DNA from: an uncultured Bacteroidales bacterium
GTDB taxonomy: Bacteria; Bacteroidota; Bacteroidia; Bacteroidales; Bacteroidaceae
Assembly: GCA_902771725.1 (NCBI GenBank)
Contig: CACXXT010000003.1
Location: forward strand, 1-64,000
Direction: 5' to 3'
DNA length: 64,000 nt
The notes beneath the pieces are model-generated. The model worked only from the letters and a program-made list of their open reading frames with translations. It did no database searches and had not been told where the DNA came from. The translations under genes and the position numbers were made by a program. Position 1 is the first letter of the stretch; each line of letters begins with the position of its first letter. Below are positions 1 to 11,984 of this stretch, piece after piece.

Positions 1-2
1 GC

Positions 3-173
3 GGATATATTCATGAAGGTGCAAACGTAGTCTCTGCGTTCTTCGACTTGGACGGTAACGGAACATGGACGGCTGGCGAACCGTTTGGTGTCGCTCCGGC
101 GGTGAATGTCGGTTGGTGGAAGTCCACCACGGAGATTGAACTTACCGATACGAGCTCGTCGAGCCGGTTGTGA
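3..173 (+). CDS. C-terminal fragment of an unrecognised secreted-type protein (contig edge, foreign)
   Basis: The frame is open from the first bases and ends at TGA 171-173. The peptide contains FFDLDGNGTWTAGEPFGV and a later EIELTDTS, a style I associate with repeat modules of large exported proteins in Verrucomicrobiota/Kiritimatiellota; that attribution is from memory only. Only about 57 codons are present and the N-terminus lies outside the window. The last codons (SSSSRL) do not look like a natural continuation, so the real homologous part probably ends near position 150, where another open frame takes over. I treat it as a fragment joined artificially to what follows. Confidence 0.4.
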   Translation, partial: GYIHEGANVVSAFFDLDGNGTWTAGEPFGVAPAVNVGWWKSTTEIELTDTSSSSRL

Positions 174-244
174 CGATTCGGGGGGCGTTGGACGACGATT
201 CCCGCAATCAGATAAAGGACCTGGCAAAAGCCCTGCTCGGCTAA
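140..244 (+). CDS. C-terminal fragment of an unrecognised protein upstream of the isomerase fragment
   Basis: A second open frame, shifted relative to the first fragment, runs from just after a stop at 137-139 to TAA at 242-244. It encodes a plausible C-terminus (YELVEPVVTIRGAL, then DLAKALLG). It stops 18 bp before the ATG of the glucose-6-phosphate isomerase-like segment, the spacing expected of two neighbouring genes in one operon. The family is not recognised. Its start is missing because it abuts the first fragment at about 148-160. Confidence 0.35.
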   Translation, partial: TYRYELVEPVVTIRGALDDDSRNQIKDLAKALLG

Positions 245-262
245 CGGCGCACTACGGAAAGC

Positions 263-562
263 ATGAAAGATCAGGTGAGGATCATGGAAGACAAGAAGGC
301 TTACCCATCGCGGCAAACGCTCGTAGAAGACCGCGCCGCAAGTCGTGTGTACGCCAAAGACGCGACGCTGTACTCGTTCTCGGAAGAGGCTGAAGAACAC
401 TCCTCCAACTTCATGGGGTGGACCGACCTCGCCACGAACCCGCCCTGCCCCCTCGACGAGATCACGGCGCTCGCCCGGTCGTTCATCGACCGCGGGTTCG
501 AGCTCGCCATCCTGATCGGCCAAGGCGGGTCCACGCAAGCTGCCATGACGATGACCAAGTAC
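263..562 (+). other. N-terminal ~100 residues of a glucose-6-phosphate isomerase, fused in frame to the fasciclin gene
   Basis: This stretch encodes FMGWTDLATNPPCP followed by ILIGQGGSTQAAMTMTK. In the glucose-6-phosphate isomerase (phosphoglucose isomerase) family of Actinobacteria/Coriobacteriia the sugar-phosphate-binding loop reads IGQGGSTQAPMT; that is established family knowledge recalled here. The match stops near position 555-570, where the frame continues without a break into fasciclin sequence. An isomerase has no reason to be fused to a surface fasciclin protein, and the remaining ~400 residues of the enzyme are absent. An assembly join is the simplest explanation. Confidence 0.6.
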
Positions 563-2338
563 TTCAAGGACGAGACCCATCCGATCTCCAAAGCCGACGG
601 AACGCCCTACACTTTCAAGGACGTCCTCAACGGCACGCAGATCCTGACCGTGTTCGCTCCCACGAACAATGCAATCTCCGATGAGGAGTACCAGGAACTC
701 CTCGGCAAGTGCTCCACGGATCCCTATGATGTCTATCTGCGCATCGTCGGAAACCACATCACCAAGAACCGCTACACCGCCACCGGCACGGGCGACGAGA
801 AGCTGGTGATGGTCAACGGCAAGAAGACCTACTTCAGCCGTGACCGCAAGGTGATTTCCGGCACGCAGCTGACCGCAGCCACTGCCAGCCAGCTGATTCC
901 TCTGATGCCGGGATTCTACAATATCCCTGCAGTGAACGGCACCCTGCACGTCATCGACCAGCAGCTGCCCTTCCACTACAACATCTATCAGTACATCAAG
1001 CAGCACCCCGAGCAGTTCGACTCCCTGCGCACCTGGCTCGTCTCGCACGATACCATCTACTTCATACCGAGTATGAGCGTGGAGAACGGTTCCGACGAGA
1101 ACGGCAACCCCGTTTACGTCGACAGCTTCTACACCCGCAGCAACACCCTTTACAGCTTCAGGACTGGCTCCACCAACGGTATCGAATGGCTGATGGACCT
1201 GAAGGGTTTCAGTGGCAACATCGAGCAGGAAGACAGCGTATGGGGCATGATACTGCCCACCGACGAGGCCTGGAGAAACGCCATCGCCTCATACAAGCAG
1301 TACTACAACTACGCTTCCGTTTACCCCAACAAGTACGAACAGGATTCTAACATCGATTCAAAAGAAGAGTTCCAGGTGAACCCCGACTCCATCGCCCGTC
1401 TGGCTATGGATATGGACATCGCCTCGATGCTCCTCTTCAACATCCGCCAGCAGCCCAGGACGCGTCAGCACCCCGGATACTGGAGCGCAGAGGAATTCAT
1501 CCGGACTCCGATGTTCAAGATGTTCAACACCCGCAGGGATACCTTCACCATTGCCAAGGAGGTCTCTTATATGCGCGACACCATCCCCTTCACCAAGTGG
1601 GTAGTGGACTCCACGGCTAATGTCAAGGCATTGCTCACCGACAACGCCACACCCATTGAAGTATCCAACGGTTTGCTCTACCCCGTCAACAACTGGAACT
1701 TCTTCAAGCCCTTCAAGTCGAGGGATGTGGAGATCAAGGTCAGCGGCTACTCCATTTTCCAGCAGACCGAGAAAGGAAATGGTATCACGGAAGTTGAGTA
1801 CAGCTCCTTCCCCAGTGCCAACAGCGCCCTGGTCACCGACAGCCTGCTCGGTTCCGTCAGCGAGGATTACTTCTACAAGTTCTCCAGCACTGGCAATTCC
1901 GTCGTCAAGTTCAAGGTGCGTGACCAGGATATGGAACACGAGATCATGAGCGGTGTCAAGTACAGAGTCGGTTTCGTCATGGTGCCTGACTTCTACTTCT
2001 GGAGCAACGACTACATCGTTCCCGGCACTCAGTTCAAGCATAAGTTCACCGTTTCCATCTCCCAGCTAAGCGAGAAGAATGGTAAGTTCAGTGAGAGCGA
2101 GACCGAATTTCGCAACAAGACCTTCGAGTACAGCGGAGAGCGCGTGGACACCATCTGGCTCGCCGACAGCAAGACGGGCGAAGACATCCTCTTCCAGTCG
2201 AACTTTTCCTACAAGAACCTTACCCGTTCCTACCCTGTGCTGACGCTTACATGCACAGCACCAGGTGTTAAGGAAAGGGAATTTTATAGTAGTGAATTCT
2301 GCATCGACCGAATCATCTTCAGAGCTGTAGATGAATAA
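263..2338 (+). CDS. Fasciclin-domain surface protein of a SusCD locus, N-terminus replaced by foreign sequence
   Basis: From about position 570 the protein is a two-domain fasciclin (FAS1) protein. The first FAS1 core is ILTVFAPTNNAISDEEY (about residues 129-145), with its second conserved segment near NGTLHVIDQQLPF. A second domain contains WGMILPTDEAW. A beta-rich C-terminal region of ~250 residues ends in IIFRAVDE. Fasciclin lipoproteins are common companions of SusC/SusD pairs in Bacteroidales and are thought to sit on the outer surface, although their ligand is not known here. The gene lies 28 bp upstream of susC in the same direction, so it is probably the first gene of that operon. The native signal peptide, lipobox Cys and start of the first FAS1 domain are missing because the first ~100 residues come from a glucose-6-phosphate isomerase-like gene. 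The 263 start is therefore not the real start of this protein. Confidence 0.8.
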   Translation: MKDQVRIMEDKKAYPSRQTLVEDRAASRVYAKDATLYSFSEEAEEHSSNFMGWTDLATNPPCPLDEITALARSFIDRGFELAILIGQGGSTQAAMTMTKYFKDETHPISKADGTPYTFKDVLNGTQILTVFAPTNNAISDEEYQELLGKCSTDPYDVYLRIVGNHITKNRYTATGTGDEKLVMVNGKKTYFSRDRKVISGTQLTAATASQLIPLMPGFYNIPAVNGTLHVIDQQLPFHYNIYQYIKQHPEQFDSLRTWLVSHDTIYFIPSMSVENGSDENGNPVYVDSFYTRSNTLYSFRTGSTNGIEWLMDLKGFSGNIEQEDSVWGMILPTDEAWRNAIASYKQYYNYASVYPNKYEQDSNIDSKEEFQVNPDSIARLAMDMDIASMLLFNIRQQPRTRQHPGYWSAEEFIRTPMFKMFNTRRDTFTIAKEVSYMRDTIPFTKWVVDSTANVKALLTDNATPIEVSNGLLYPVNNWNFFKPFKSRDVEIKVSGYSIFQQTEKGNGITEVEYSSFPSANSALVTDSLLGSVSEDYFYKFSSTGNSVVKFKVRDQDMEHEIMSGVKYRVGFVMVPDFYFWSNDYIVPGTQFKHKFTVSISQLSEKNGKFSESETEFRNKTFEYSGERVDTIWLADSKTGEDILFQSNFSYKNLTRSYPVLTLTCTAPGVKEREFYSSEFCIDRIIFRAVDE

Positions 2339-2366
2339 TTACACTGACCTCTAAAACATAGAAGAT

Positions 2367-5300
2367 ATGAGAATAATATTCTGCAATCCCAGCTTAGAGA
2401 AAGCCATCCGCACCGCTTTCTGCCTCTGCCTGCTGGCAGGATGGAGCGCGACTCCGGTCATGGCACAGGATGATGTAGAAGAAGCCGACGTCGAGGAAGC
2501 TCCCCGCCGCATCGTCCACAAGAAGCCTGCGAAGCAATACCCCACCCAGTCCGTTGCCGGCGTCATCACTGATGCTGCCACGGGAACTCCCATGGGTGGC
2601 GTTCGCGTCCAGGCACTGCAATTGCCCCAGTATTCAACCCTGACGGAAGAAGACGGAACGTACAAACTCGACGTCCCCACCTTCTGCCACGCACTGGTGA
2701 TAGACGCCCCCGGCTATAACATCCAGCAGCTCGCCATCAAAGGCAGCACGGGCCAGGACGCCAAACTGCTCTCCAGCAAATTCCAGAGCTACTACACCGA
2801 CGGCACTACCATCACCTCGCAGCGCACCGTCCACCTCGACGAAACCAGTTCCCTGAGCGTCGAGACCGATATGCAGCGCCTGCTCGAAGGTGACATCCGT
2901 TCCGTCAACCGCAGCGCCCTGCCTGCTCAGGGTTCCTACTTCACCATCCGTGGTGTGAACTCCATCAATGCCAACGCCCAGCCGCTGTTCATCATCGACG
3001 GCAACATCGTTGACCTGGAGCTCGAGCGCACCAGCCTCCACGAAGGTTTCTACAACAACCTCCTCTCGGGCCTCGATCCTGAGAATATCGAGAGCGTGCA
3101 GGTGCTCAAGAATGCCACGGCACTCTATGGTGCCAAGGGCGCCAACGGTGTGGTCATCATCACCACCAAGCGCGGTCACAGCCAGGCCACGAAGATCAAC
3201 GTCCGCATCTACGGCGGCGTGGAACTTGCTCCCAACAAGCTGAAGGTCATGGGCGAAGACGCCTACCGCCGCTACCTCGGCGACCTCACCAGCTCCATCC
3301 AGGACCTGCGTGACAACGGCACCAGCGGCCTCGACCAGATGGCATTCCTCAGCGACAACCCCCAGAACTTCTACTCGCGCGTCTACAGCGGCAACAACAC
3401 CGACTGGCAGAAGGATATGTACCGCACAGCTCTCACGCAGAACTACAAGGTCAGCGTCGAAGGTGGTGACGATATCGGTATGTACGCCCTCTCCCTGGGC
3501 TACACCAACGGCAAGTCCACCCTCAAGGGCAGCGACTTCAACCGCCTGAACCTCCGCTTCAACACGGACATCAAGATGTTCGAGAAGGTCACTGCAGGAC
3601 TGGACATCGCCTACAACCAGACCAGCTACAACGTGCTGGACAACGGTTGGAGCGAGAACTACGAGATGCAGAACATCGGTTCTACCAACGTCCTCGGTCT
3701 GGTGCAGGCTCCGTTCATCTCGCCCTACGCCTACTACTACGACGAGAACACCCGTCGTCTGGAGCTCTCCAACGACTACGCCGGTAAGTACGCCAGCACC
3801 AACCTCTCCGGCCGCTGGGTCCAAAACCCCTTCGTGTTCCCCCGTTCGATGGGCATCAACGAGAGTCTGCGCAACCCCTACTGGGTCATCGAGAATGGTA
3901 AGGGAAAGAACAAGAACTACGCCGAACTGACGCAGATCAACATCAACTTCTCTCCGAAGTATCAGGTGACGAAGCAGTTCTCCATCAGCGACCGCTTCAA
4001 CTACACCATGAACCGCAACAACGAGAAGTACTTCCTCCCCATCGCAGGTACCACTCCCTACCAACTGACGGACCTCGGCACCATCACCTCCGTGCTGAAG
4101 ACCCAGTTCACCAAGGAGACCACCATCAACAACGACCTCCGCATCGAGTGGGCAAACACCTACGGAGCCCACACCATCGATGCCTTCGCCGGCTGGCGCT
4201 ACAACAACTACAGCTACAGCTACACCTACATGCGTGGTTACAATAATGAGAACGACAAGCTGCCCAATATCTCCAAGAACATGCAGTACGTGAACTACGG
4301 AGGTACCAAGGACAACTGGATCGACATGGCCTACTACATCAACGCCGACTACAACTTCATGAACCGCTACTTCGCCCAGTTCACCGCCTCCGCCCAGGCC
4401 AGCAGCCGCTTCGGCAAGGATACCAAGGACGGCCTCAAGCTGGCCGGCGTCAGCTGGGGTCTCTTCCCCAGCCTGCAGCTCGGCTGGCTCATCAGCAGCG
4501 AGCCCTGGTTCAAGACCGGTCGCGGCATTCAGTACCTGAAGCTGACCGCCGGTGTAGACCAGAGCGGTAACGACGGTATCGACTACTACGCAGCCCGCAC
4601 CTACTGGGCCAGCCAGCAGTACAGCCGCAACACCGTAGGTCTGGTGCTGGAGAACATCGAGAACACCGGCATCCAGTGGGAAACCACCACACGCTGGAAC
4701 ATCGCCCTCGAAGGTTCGTTCCTCAACAACCGTCTGACAGCCGGCATTGACCTCTTCTGGGCAAAGACCGACAACCTCCTCACGATGAAGGATCTCGACT
4801 ACGTAGCCGGTGTGCAGCGGTACTGGACCAACGACGGCCAGCTGAAGAACCGCGGTTTCGAATTCCACGCCAACGCCGCCCTCGTCAATGAGAAGGACTG
4901 GAAGTGGGAAGTAGGAGCCAGCCTGGGTCACTACAACAATAAGATCACCAAGCTGCCCGACACCAACATCATCAGCATGAAGGATGTCGACGGCAACGTC
5001 ACTCGCACCATCGCCGGCTACACCAACAGCATCTTCGGCAAGGACAACGTCCTGACCGCCGTGGGCTACGCCGCAGGCTCCTTCTTCGGATGGGAGACCA
5101 AGGGCGTCTACGCCAACGATGCCGAAGCCAGCACCGCTACCCCCGTCGCCCGCAACGGCAACACCTACATGAAGTACCCCACCGGCATCAAGGACGATCC
5201 CTATCGCAACTTCCAGGCTGGTGACGTCCGCTTCGTGGACCAGAACGCCGACGGCGTCATCGACGATGCAGACCGCGTGGTCATCGGCAACCCCAACCCC

Positions 5301-5795
5301 GATATCTATGGTAACATCTTCACCGGCCTGAGCTGGAAGAACCTGCGCCTCGACGCGAACTTCAAGTACAGCCTCGGCAACGACGTCTACAACTACCAGC
5401 GCTCCATCCTCGAGGGTGGCAACACCACCTACAACCAGACCACGGCCATGCAGAACCGCTGGACCTACGAAGGCCAGCGCACCGACATCCCCAAGGCCTG
5501 CTACATGGACAGCGAAGACTGGCGCAACAACGAACGTATGTCTGACCGCTGGATTGAAGACGGTAGCTTCCTCAAGCTGAAGAACGTCCGCCTGACCTAC
5601 ACCTTCCCCGTCAAGAGCGACTGGCTCATGGGTCTGCGCATCTGGGGTGAGGCCAACAACGTCTTCACCGTCACCAAATACCATGGTGTAGATCCCGAGA
5701 CCTCCTGCCGCAACAGCGCCCTCTACCAAGGTATCGACACTGGCCTGCTCTCGCTGGGACGTAACTTCAATCTTGGTGTAACCATCAACCTCTAA
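2367..5795 (+). CDS. susC: SusC/RagA-family TonB-dependent outer-membrane receptor
   Basis: The protein has 1142 residues, within the normal range for SusC-type porins. A signal peptide ends near MAQDD (residues 1-33). It is followed by a carboxypeptidase-D regulatory-like domain (SVAGVITDAATGTPMGGVRV, about 52-71), then a plug domain with the SusC-signature FTIRGVNSINANAQPLFIIDG and the plug end VQVLKNATALYGAKGANGV. The rest is a beta-barrel ending in an aromatic/aliphatic pattern (NFNLGVTINL). It takes up oligosaccharides or other ligands across the outer membrane, powered by TonB, together with the SusD lipoprotein encoded 12 bp downstream. The fasciclin gene lies just upstream. No glycoside hydrolase is in the same operon, so the substrate cannot be assigned. 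Confidence 0.95.
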   Translation: MRIIFCNPSLEKAIRTAFCLCLLAGWSATPVMAQDDVEEADVEEAPRRIVHKKPAKQYPTQSVAGVITDAATGTPMGGVRVQALQLPQYSTLTEEDGTYKLDVPTFCHALVIDAPGYNIQQLAIKGSTGQDAKLLSSKFQSYYTDGTTITSQRTVHLDETSSLSVETDMQRLLEGDIRSVNRSALPAQGSYFTIRGVNSINANAQPLFIIDGNIVDLELERTSLHEGFYNNLLSGLDPENIESVQVLKNATALYGAKGANGVVIITTKRGHSQATKINVRIYGGVELAPNKLKVMGEDAYRRYLGDLTSSIQDLRDNGTSGLDQMAFLSDNPQNFYSRVYSGNNTDWQKDMYRTALTQNYKVSVEGGDDIGMYALSLGYTNGKSTLKGSDFNRLNLRFNTDIKMFEKVTAGLDIAYNQTSYNVLDNGWSENYEMQNIGSTNVLGLVQAPFISPYAYYYDENTRRLELSNDYAGKYASTNLSGRWVQNPFVFPRSMGINESLRNPYWVIENGKGKNKNYAELTQININFSPKYQVTKQFSISDRFNYTMNRNNEKYFLPIAGTTPYQLTDLGTITSVLKTQFTKETTINNDLRIEWANTYGAHTIDAFAGWRYNNYSYSYTYMRGYNNENDKLPNISKNMQYVNYGGTKDNWIDMAYYINADYNFMNRYFAQFTASAQASSRFGKDTKDGLKLAGVSWGLFPSLQLGWLISSEPWFKTGRGIQYLKLTAGVDQSGNDGIDYYAARTYWASQQYSRNTVGLVLENIENTGIQWETTTRWNIALEGSFLNNRLTAGIDLFWAKTDNLLTMKDLDYVAGVQRYWTNDGQLKNRGFEFHANAALVNEKDWKWEVGASLGHYNNKITKLPDTNIISMKDVDGNVTRTIAGYTNSIFGKDNVLTAVGYAAGSFFGWETKGVYANDAEASTATPVARNGNTYMKYPTGIKDDPYRNFQAGDVRFVDQNADGVIDDADRVVIGNPNPDIYGNIFTGLSWKNLRLDANFKYSLGNDVYNYQRSILEGGNTTYNQTTAMQNRWTYEGQRTDIPKACYMDSEDWRNNERMSDRWIEDGSFLKLKNVRLTYTFPVKSDWLMGLRIWGEANNVFTVTKYHGVDPETSCRNSALYQGIDTGLLSLGRNFNLGVTINL

Positions 5796-5807
5796 TACGT
5801 AGTCAAT

Positions 5808-8102
5808 ATGAAAAAGAACATCATTTATATCGTACTTCTTGCGCTGGTCACCAGCATCAGCTTCTCCTCCTGCGAAGATATGCTGACGCCGGATATGGAC
5901 CGCAACGATGAAATAGATGCCGTCGCAGCCGACACCCTCTACTCCTACTGGGGCATCCTCAAGAGCCTCCAGTCCGTAGCCGAGCGCTATGTCATCCTCG
6001 GAGAGTGCCGTGGCGACCTGGTCAGCGGAACAGAATACGTCAGCGACTCTATCCACGCAATCCTGGACTTCCAGACCTCAGACGTGGCCACTGCCGACGG
6101 CGCCTGCCGCTACCTGAAGGCCAGCGACTTCTACCACGTCATCAATTCCTGCAACGCCTACATGGCCAAGTGCGACACCCTTCGCCGCACCGGCACCGAC
6201 CGCAGCTACATGATCAAGGAATATGCTCAGGTCGCCAGCATCCGAGCCTGGGTCTATATGCAACTGCTGCTCACCTACCAGCGCGTGCCGCTCATCGACA
6301 CTCCCGTGCTCTCCACGGAAGATATCGATGCCGTCCACAGCTCTGGCCGCTTCGTCACCATAGATGACTTTGCAGATTCCCCCATCGTGCAGAAGCTGGA
6401 GGAAGTCGCCAATGTGGACTATCCCAACTACGGCGAATACAAGAACCTCGTCCACTCCACCCTCTGCCTGTTCCCGCAGCACCTGGTTCTGGGCGACATC
6501 TACCTCCTCCGCGGCAAGCAGGGCGACAAGGATTCCTACCGCAAGGCTGCCCAGCACTACTACTCCTACCTCAACTCCGAATGGGGCGGCGTCATCCAGA
6601 CCAACACGATGTATGGCCTGATGGAGCGTAACATCGTCACGGACTATTTCGAACTGGGGCTCTCTTCCGGTTGGCCTGGAATGTTCAACACCACCACTGA
6701 GGTCGAGGCCGCCCAGGAAGTCGTCACGGTAATCCCCAGCTCGATGAGTAAGCTCTTCGGCAGCGTGCAGCGCGGCATCCAGCAGCTCTTCGGTTTCGAC
6801 AGCGAGACCTCTGTCCGCACCAATGCAGAGGACACCGTCACCACCGTGGCCGTCACCCTCTACGAGAACTTCAAACATGAGCTCGGAGCCTCCAAATCCT
6901 ACGAGAACCTCAACCATGCTCAGGACTATGAGGCTTACATTGGCACCTCCGATAAAAACGATTGCAAGGTTATCAACGGAGCTGGCGACGCCCGCTACTA
7001 CATGAGCACCAACAATCGTCCTAACTACGAATCGGACGATTCAGAGCTCGTCAACTTCGTCATGAAGCAAAACATGGGTTCTGCTCTCGTATCGGTGAGC
7101 GGCGGCCGTGGAACAGCATTCGTCGGCAGAGTGAACTCCATCGTGTTCCCCTCCGCATATCCCATCATCTACCGCAAGGGCAGCATCTGGCTCCGCTTTG
7201 CCGAGGCCTTGAATGGTGCCGGCTTCCCCGGCTATGCCTTCTCTATCCTGAAGAGCGGTCTCTGCGGCAACGAGGCCTGGGTACCCACGCTCACCACGAG
7301 GTACCAGCCGGATGAGATCCGCTACTTCGGCATCGAGAACGGCGACTCCACCTTCTTCGCTTCTGCCGACGAGCTCAAGGATTCCTACATCCAGCGCGCC
7401 ACCAACGAGGGCTTGGTCTTCAGCGAGGACGAAGCTACCCGCGAGACTGAGTACCAGACCTACCTCACCGACAACGGCATCATGCTCGGTAGTGACACCC
7501 TGTCTTACAATGAGTGGCCCGATGAGGCCTACCCTGAAACTGACCTCGTTTGCTATCACATCGGCCGTCGCGAGACCCGCGAAGCACAGAGCTACCCCTT
7601 CTTCACCTTCCAGACAGACAAAGGCTATCTGCGTGGTTCAGGCACCACCTACCAGTACGCCTTCGGCGGCACAGACCGCGAAATCGCCAGCGGCATGATC
7701 GCAGAGCGGTTTAATGAAGATGCTCTCACCACTGGTATCCACACCCGTGGCTGCGGTCGCGTTAAGCCGTACGAGCGCAACACCGTCTTCAACTATGTCG
7801 ACCAAATCAACAAGATGCTGGCCGAAGACGGCGAAGCTACTCTGACCAAGAAGCAGATCTATCAGGAGGCCAACCTGCCTAAGGTGCAGAAGGCCATTGC
7901 CCACCTCATCCTCGATGAGCTGGCACTGGAAACTGCCTTCGAGGGCAACCGCTTCTTCGACCTCGTCTGCTATAGCCGCTTCTGCGGCAGCGCCGACGAG
8001 CTGGCCAAGCGCGTAGCTTCCCGTTCCGGCACCATGGACGGTGGCTTGCGCACCCGCCTGCAGACCGAGAGCAACTGGTTCTTCAAATTGCCAAATCCCT
8101 AA
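5808..8102 (+). CDS. susD: SusD/RagB-family substrate-binding lipoprotein
   Basis: The protein has 764 residues, longer than the usual 500-650 for SusD. A lipoprotein signal ends SISFSSC, with the acylated Cys near residue 23 followed by EDML. A TPR-like helical N-terminal part (YMIKEYAQVASIRAWVYMQLL is typical) and C-terminal RagB/SusD motifs (LILDELALETAFEGNRFFDLV, about 700-720) support the family. It caps the SusC barrel and binds ligand at the cell surface. The extra length sits in the middle (about residues 230-560), where large insertions occur. It is the last gene of the fasciclin-SusC-SusD unit; a strong terminator begins 24 bp after the stop. Confidence 0.93.
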   Translation: MKKNIIYIVLLALVTSISFSSCEDMLTPDMDRNDEIDAVAADTLYSYWGILKSLQSVAERYVILGECRGDLVSGTEYVSDSIHAILDFQTSDVATADGACRYLKASDFYHVINSCNAYMAKCDTLRRTGTDRSYMIKEYAQVASIRAWVYMQLLLTYQRVPLIDTPVLSTEDIDAVHSSGRFVTIDDFADSPIVQKLEEVANVDYPNYGEYKNLVHSTLCLFPQHLVLGDIYLLRGKQGDKDSYRKAAQHYYSYLNSEWGGVIQTNTMYGLMERNIVTDYFELGLSSGWPGMFNTTTEVEAAQEVVTVIPSSMSKLFGSVQRGIQQLFGFDSETSVRTNAEDTVTTVAVTLYENFKHELGASKSYENLNHAQDYEAYIGTSDKNDCKVINGAGDARYYMSTNNRPNYESDDSELVNFVMKQNMGSALVSVSGGRGTAFVGRVNSIVFPSAYPIIYRKGSIWLRFAEALNGAGFPGYAFSILKSGLCGNEAWVPTLTTRYQPDEIRYFGIENGDSTFFASADELKDSYIQRATNEGLVFSEDEATRETEYQTYLTDNGIMLGSDTLSYNEWPDEAYPETDLVCYHIGRRETREAQSYPFFTFQTDKGYLRGSGTTYQYAFGGTDREIASGMIAERFNEDALTTGIHTRGCGRVKPYERNTVFNYVDQINKMLAEDGEATLTKKQIYQEANLPKVQKAIAHLILDELALETAFEGNRFFDLVCYSRFCGSADELAKRVASRSGTMDGGLRTRLQTESNWFFKLPNP

Positions 8103-8125
8103 TCCGTCACCACATCACTCAAAAA

Positions 8126-8164
8126 CACCCGCCAAGGCAACCAAACCTTGGCGGGTGATTTTTT
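8126..8164 (+). terminator. Rho-independent terminator after susD
   Basis: A 12-bp perfect stem (8126-8137 with 8146-8157, CACCCGCCAAGG/CCTTGGCGGGTG) encloses an 8-nt loop and is followed by ATTTTTT. Its position just after the susD stop fits the end of the SusCD operon. Confidence 0.9.
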
Positions 8165-8190
8165 AAGTACAAGCATGAAGCAGCGGAGTG

Positions 8191-8325
8191 CCCTGAAAGG
8201 GCAGCAAGCAGTCAGCCCAGGGCATCGCCCTGGGTATTGACGATGCGTATATTCCCGCCCTGAAAGGGCAAAAGCATTTGATTTTGAGATGCTTTTGCCC
8301 TTTCAGGGCGCAGCCTTGCTGACTG
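8191..8325. repeat. Nested inverted-repeat block in intergenic DNA
   Basis: Three palindromic pieces are packed together. A perfect 8-bp stem with 3-nt loop lies at 8216-8223/8227-8234. A perfect 22-bp stem lies at 8256-8277/8289-8310 with an 11-nt loop. A 9-bp outer pair GCAGTCAGC/GCTGACTGC lies at about 8208-8216 and 8316-8324. The motif CCCTGAAAGGGC occurs three times (twice direct, once inverted). A 19-nt part of the long stem recurs at 42899-42917, so this is a dispersed family rather than a local terminator. It lacks a T-tract. Confidence 0.75.
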
Positions 8326-8392
8326 CTCATACTTGCGAAAATTAAATTAATTCACACTAAATCAAAAGAACAAAAAAATATATTTTAACATA

Positions 8393-8688
8393 AAAAAGAG
8401 CGCACCTGTCACCAATTCGCATTCCATCCAGCTTGATGAGCCTTTAGATCCAGCTTGATGCTAGCCACCATCCAGCACGCTGAAACGCTCCATCCAGCAC
8501 GCTGAACCTCTCCATCCAGCTTGCTGCATCTTTTTGTCCCACAAGTGGGACTTCCCAACACGTCCGCACGTAATTGCCAACACGTCCGCACGTGTTTGCG
8601 AGAACGTCCGCACGTGTTGGCCGATACATCCGGACGCTCTGCCGAGGCACATTTGCTGATTTGATTGGTGACAGGTGCGCTCTTTTTG
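8393..8688. mobile_element. 296-bp element with perfect 24-bp terminal inverted repeats and internal short repeats (MITE-like)
   Basis: The outer 24 bp (8393-8416 and 8665-8688) are perfect inverted complements, and the match continues imperfectly outward (TTTTAACAT on the left, GTGTTAAAA on the right). The inside has two repeat groups: four or five copies of a unit like CATCCAGC(T/A)(T/C)GCTGA at about 8424-8528, and three or four copies of a self-complementary unit AACACGTCCGCACGTGTT at about 8555-8635, separated by the palindrome GTCCCACAAGTGGGAC. No transposase and no clear target duplication are visible. Short minus-strand open frames across it are Cys/Trp-rich and look like repeat translations, not genes. 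The rest of the 8103-8828 gap holds only the terminator, the inverted-repeat block and the promoter listed separately. Confidence 0.6.
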
Positions 8689-8760
8689 TGTTAAAAAAAG
8701 AAAAATATTCTTGTCCTCAGCACTTTTCTTAGAGCGAAGATGCGTTTTTCTTCGAAAAAC

Positions 8761-8791
8761 TTGGGGCGTGTCTGTTTTTTCAGTATCTTTG
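8761..8791 (+). promoter_or_regulatory. Bacteroidota-type promoter for the GH2 gene
   Basis: TATCTTTG at 8784-8791 matches the -7 consensus TAnnTTTG. TTGG at 8761-8764 lies 19 bp upstream as a -33-like element. The GH2 start codon follows 37 bp downstream. Confidence 0.65.
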
Positions 8792-8813
8792 CACCACAAA
8801 ATATGCTAACTAA

Positions 8814-11983
<3,170 letters not shown>

Positions 11984-11984
<1 letters not shown>

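Noticed and set aside
2634-6056. Very long minus-strand open frame opposite susC (1140 codons)
   Set aside because: It is Val/Gly/Asp-rich with no domain and lies exactly antisense to a clear SusC gene; GC-rich third positions on the coding strand suppress stops on the other strand.
8409-8799. Small Cys/Trp-rich minus-strand frames over the 8.4-kb element
   Set aside because: They overlap in several frames and merely translate the repeats; no start context or promoter supports them.
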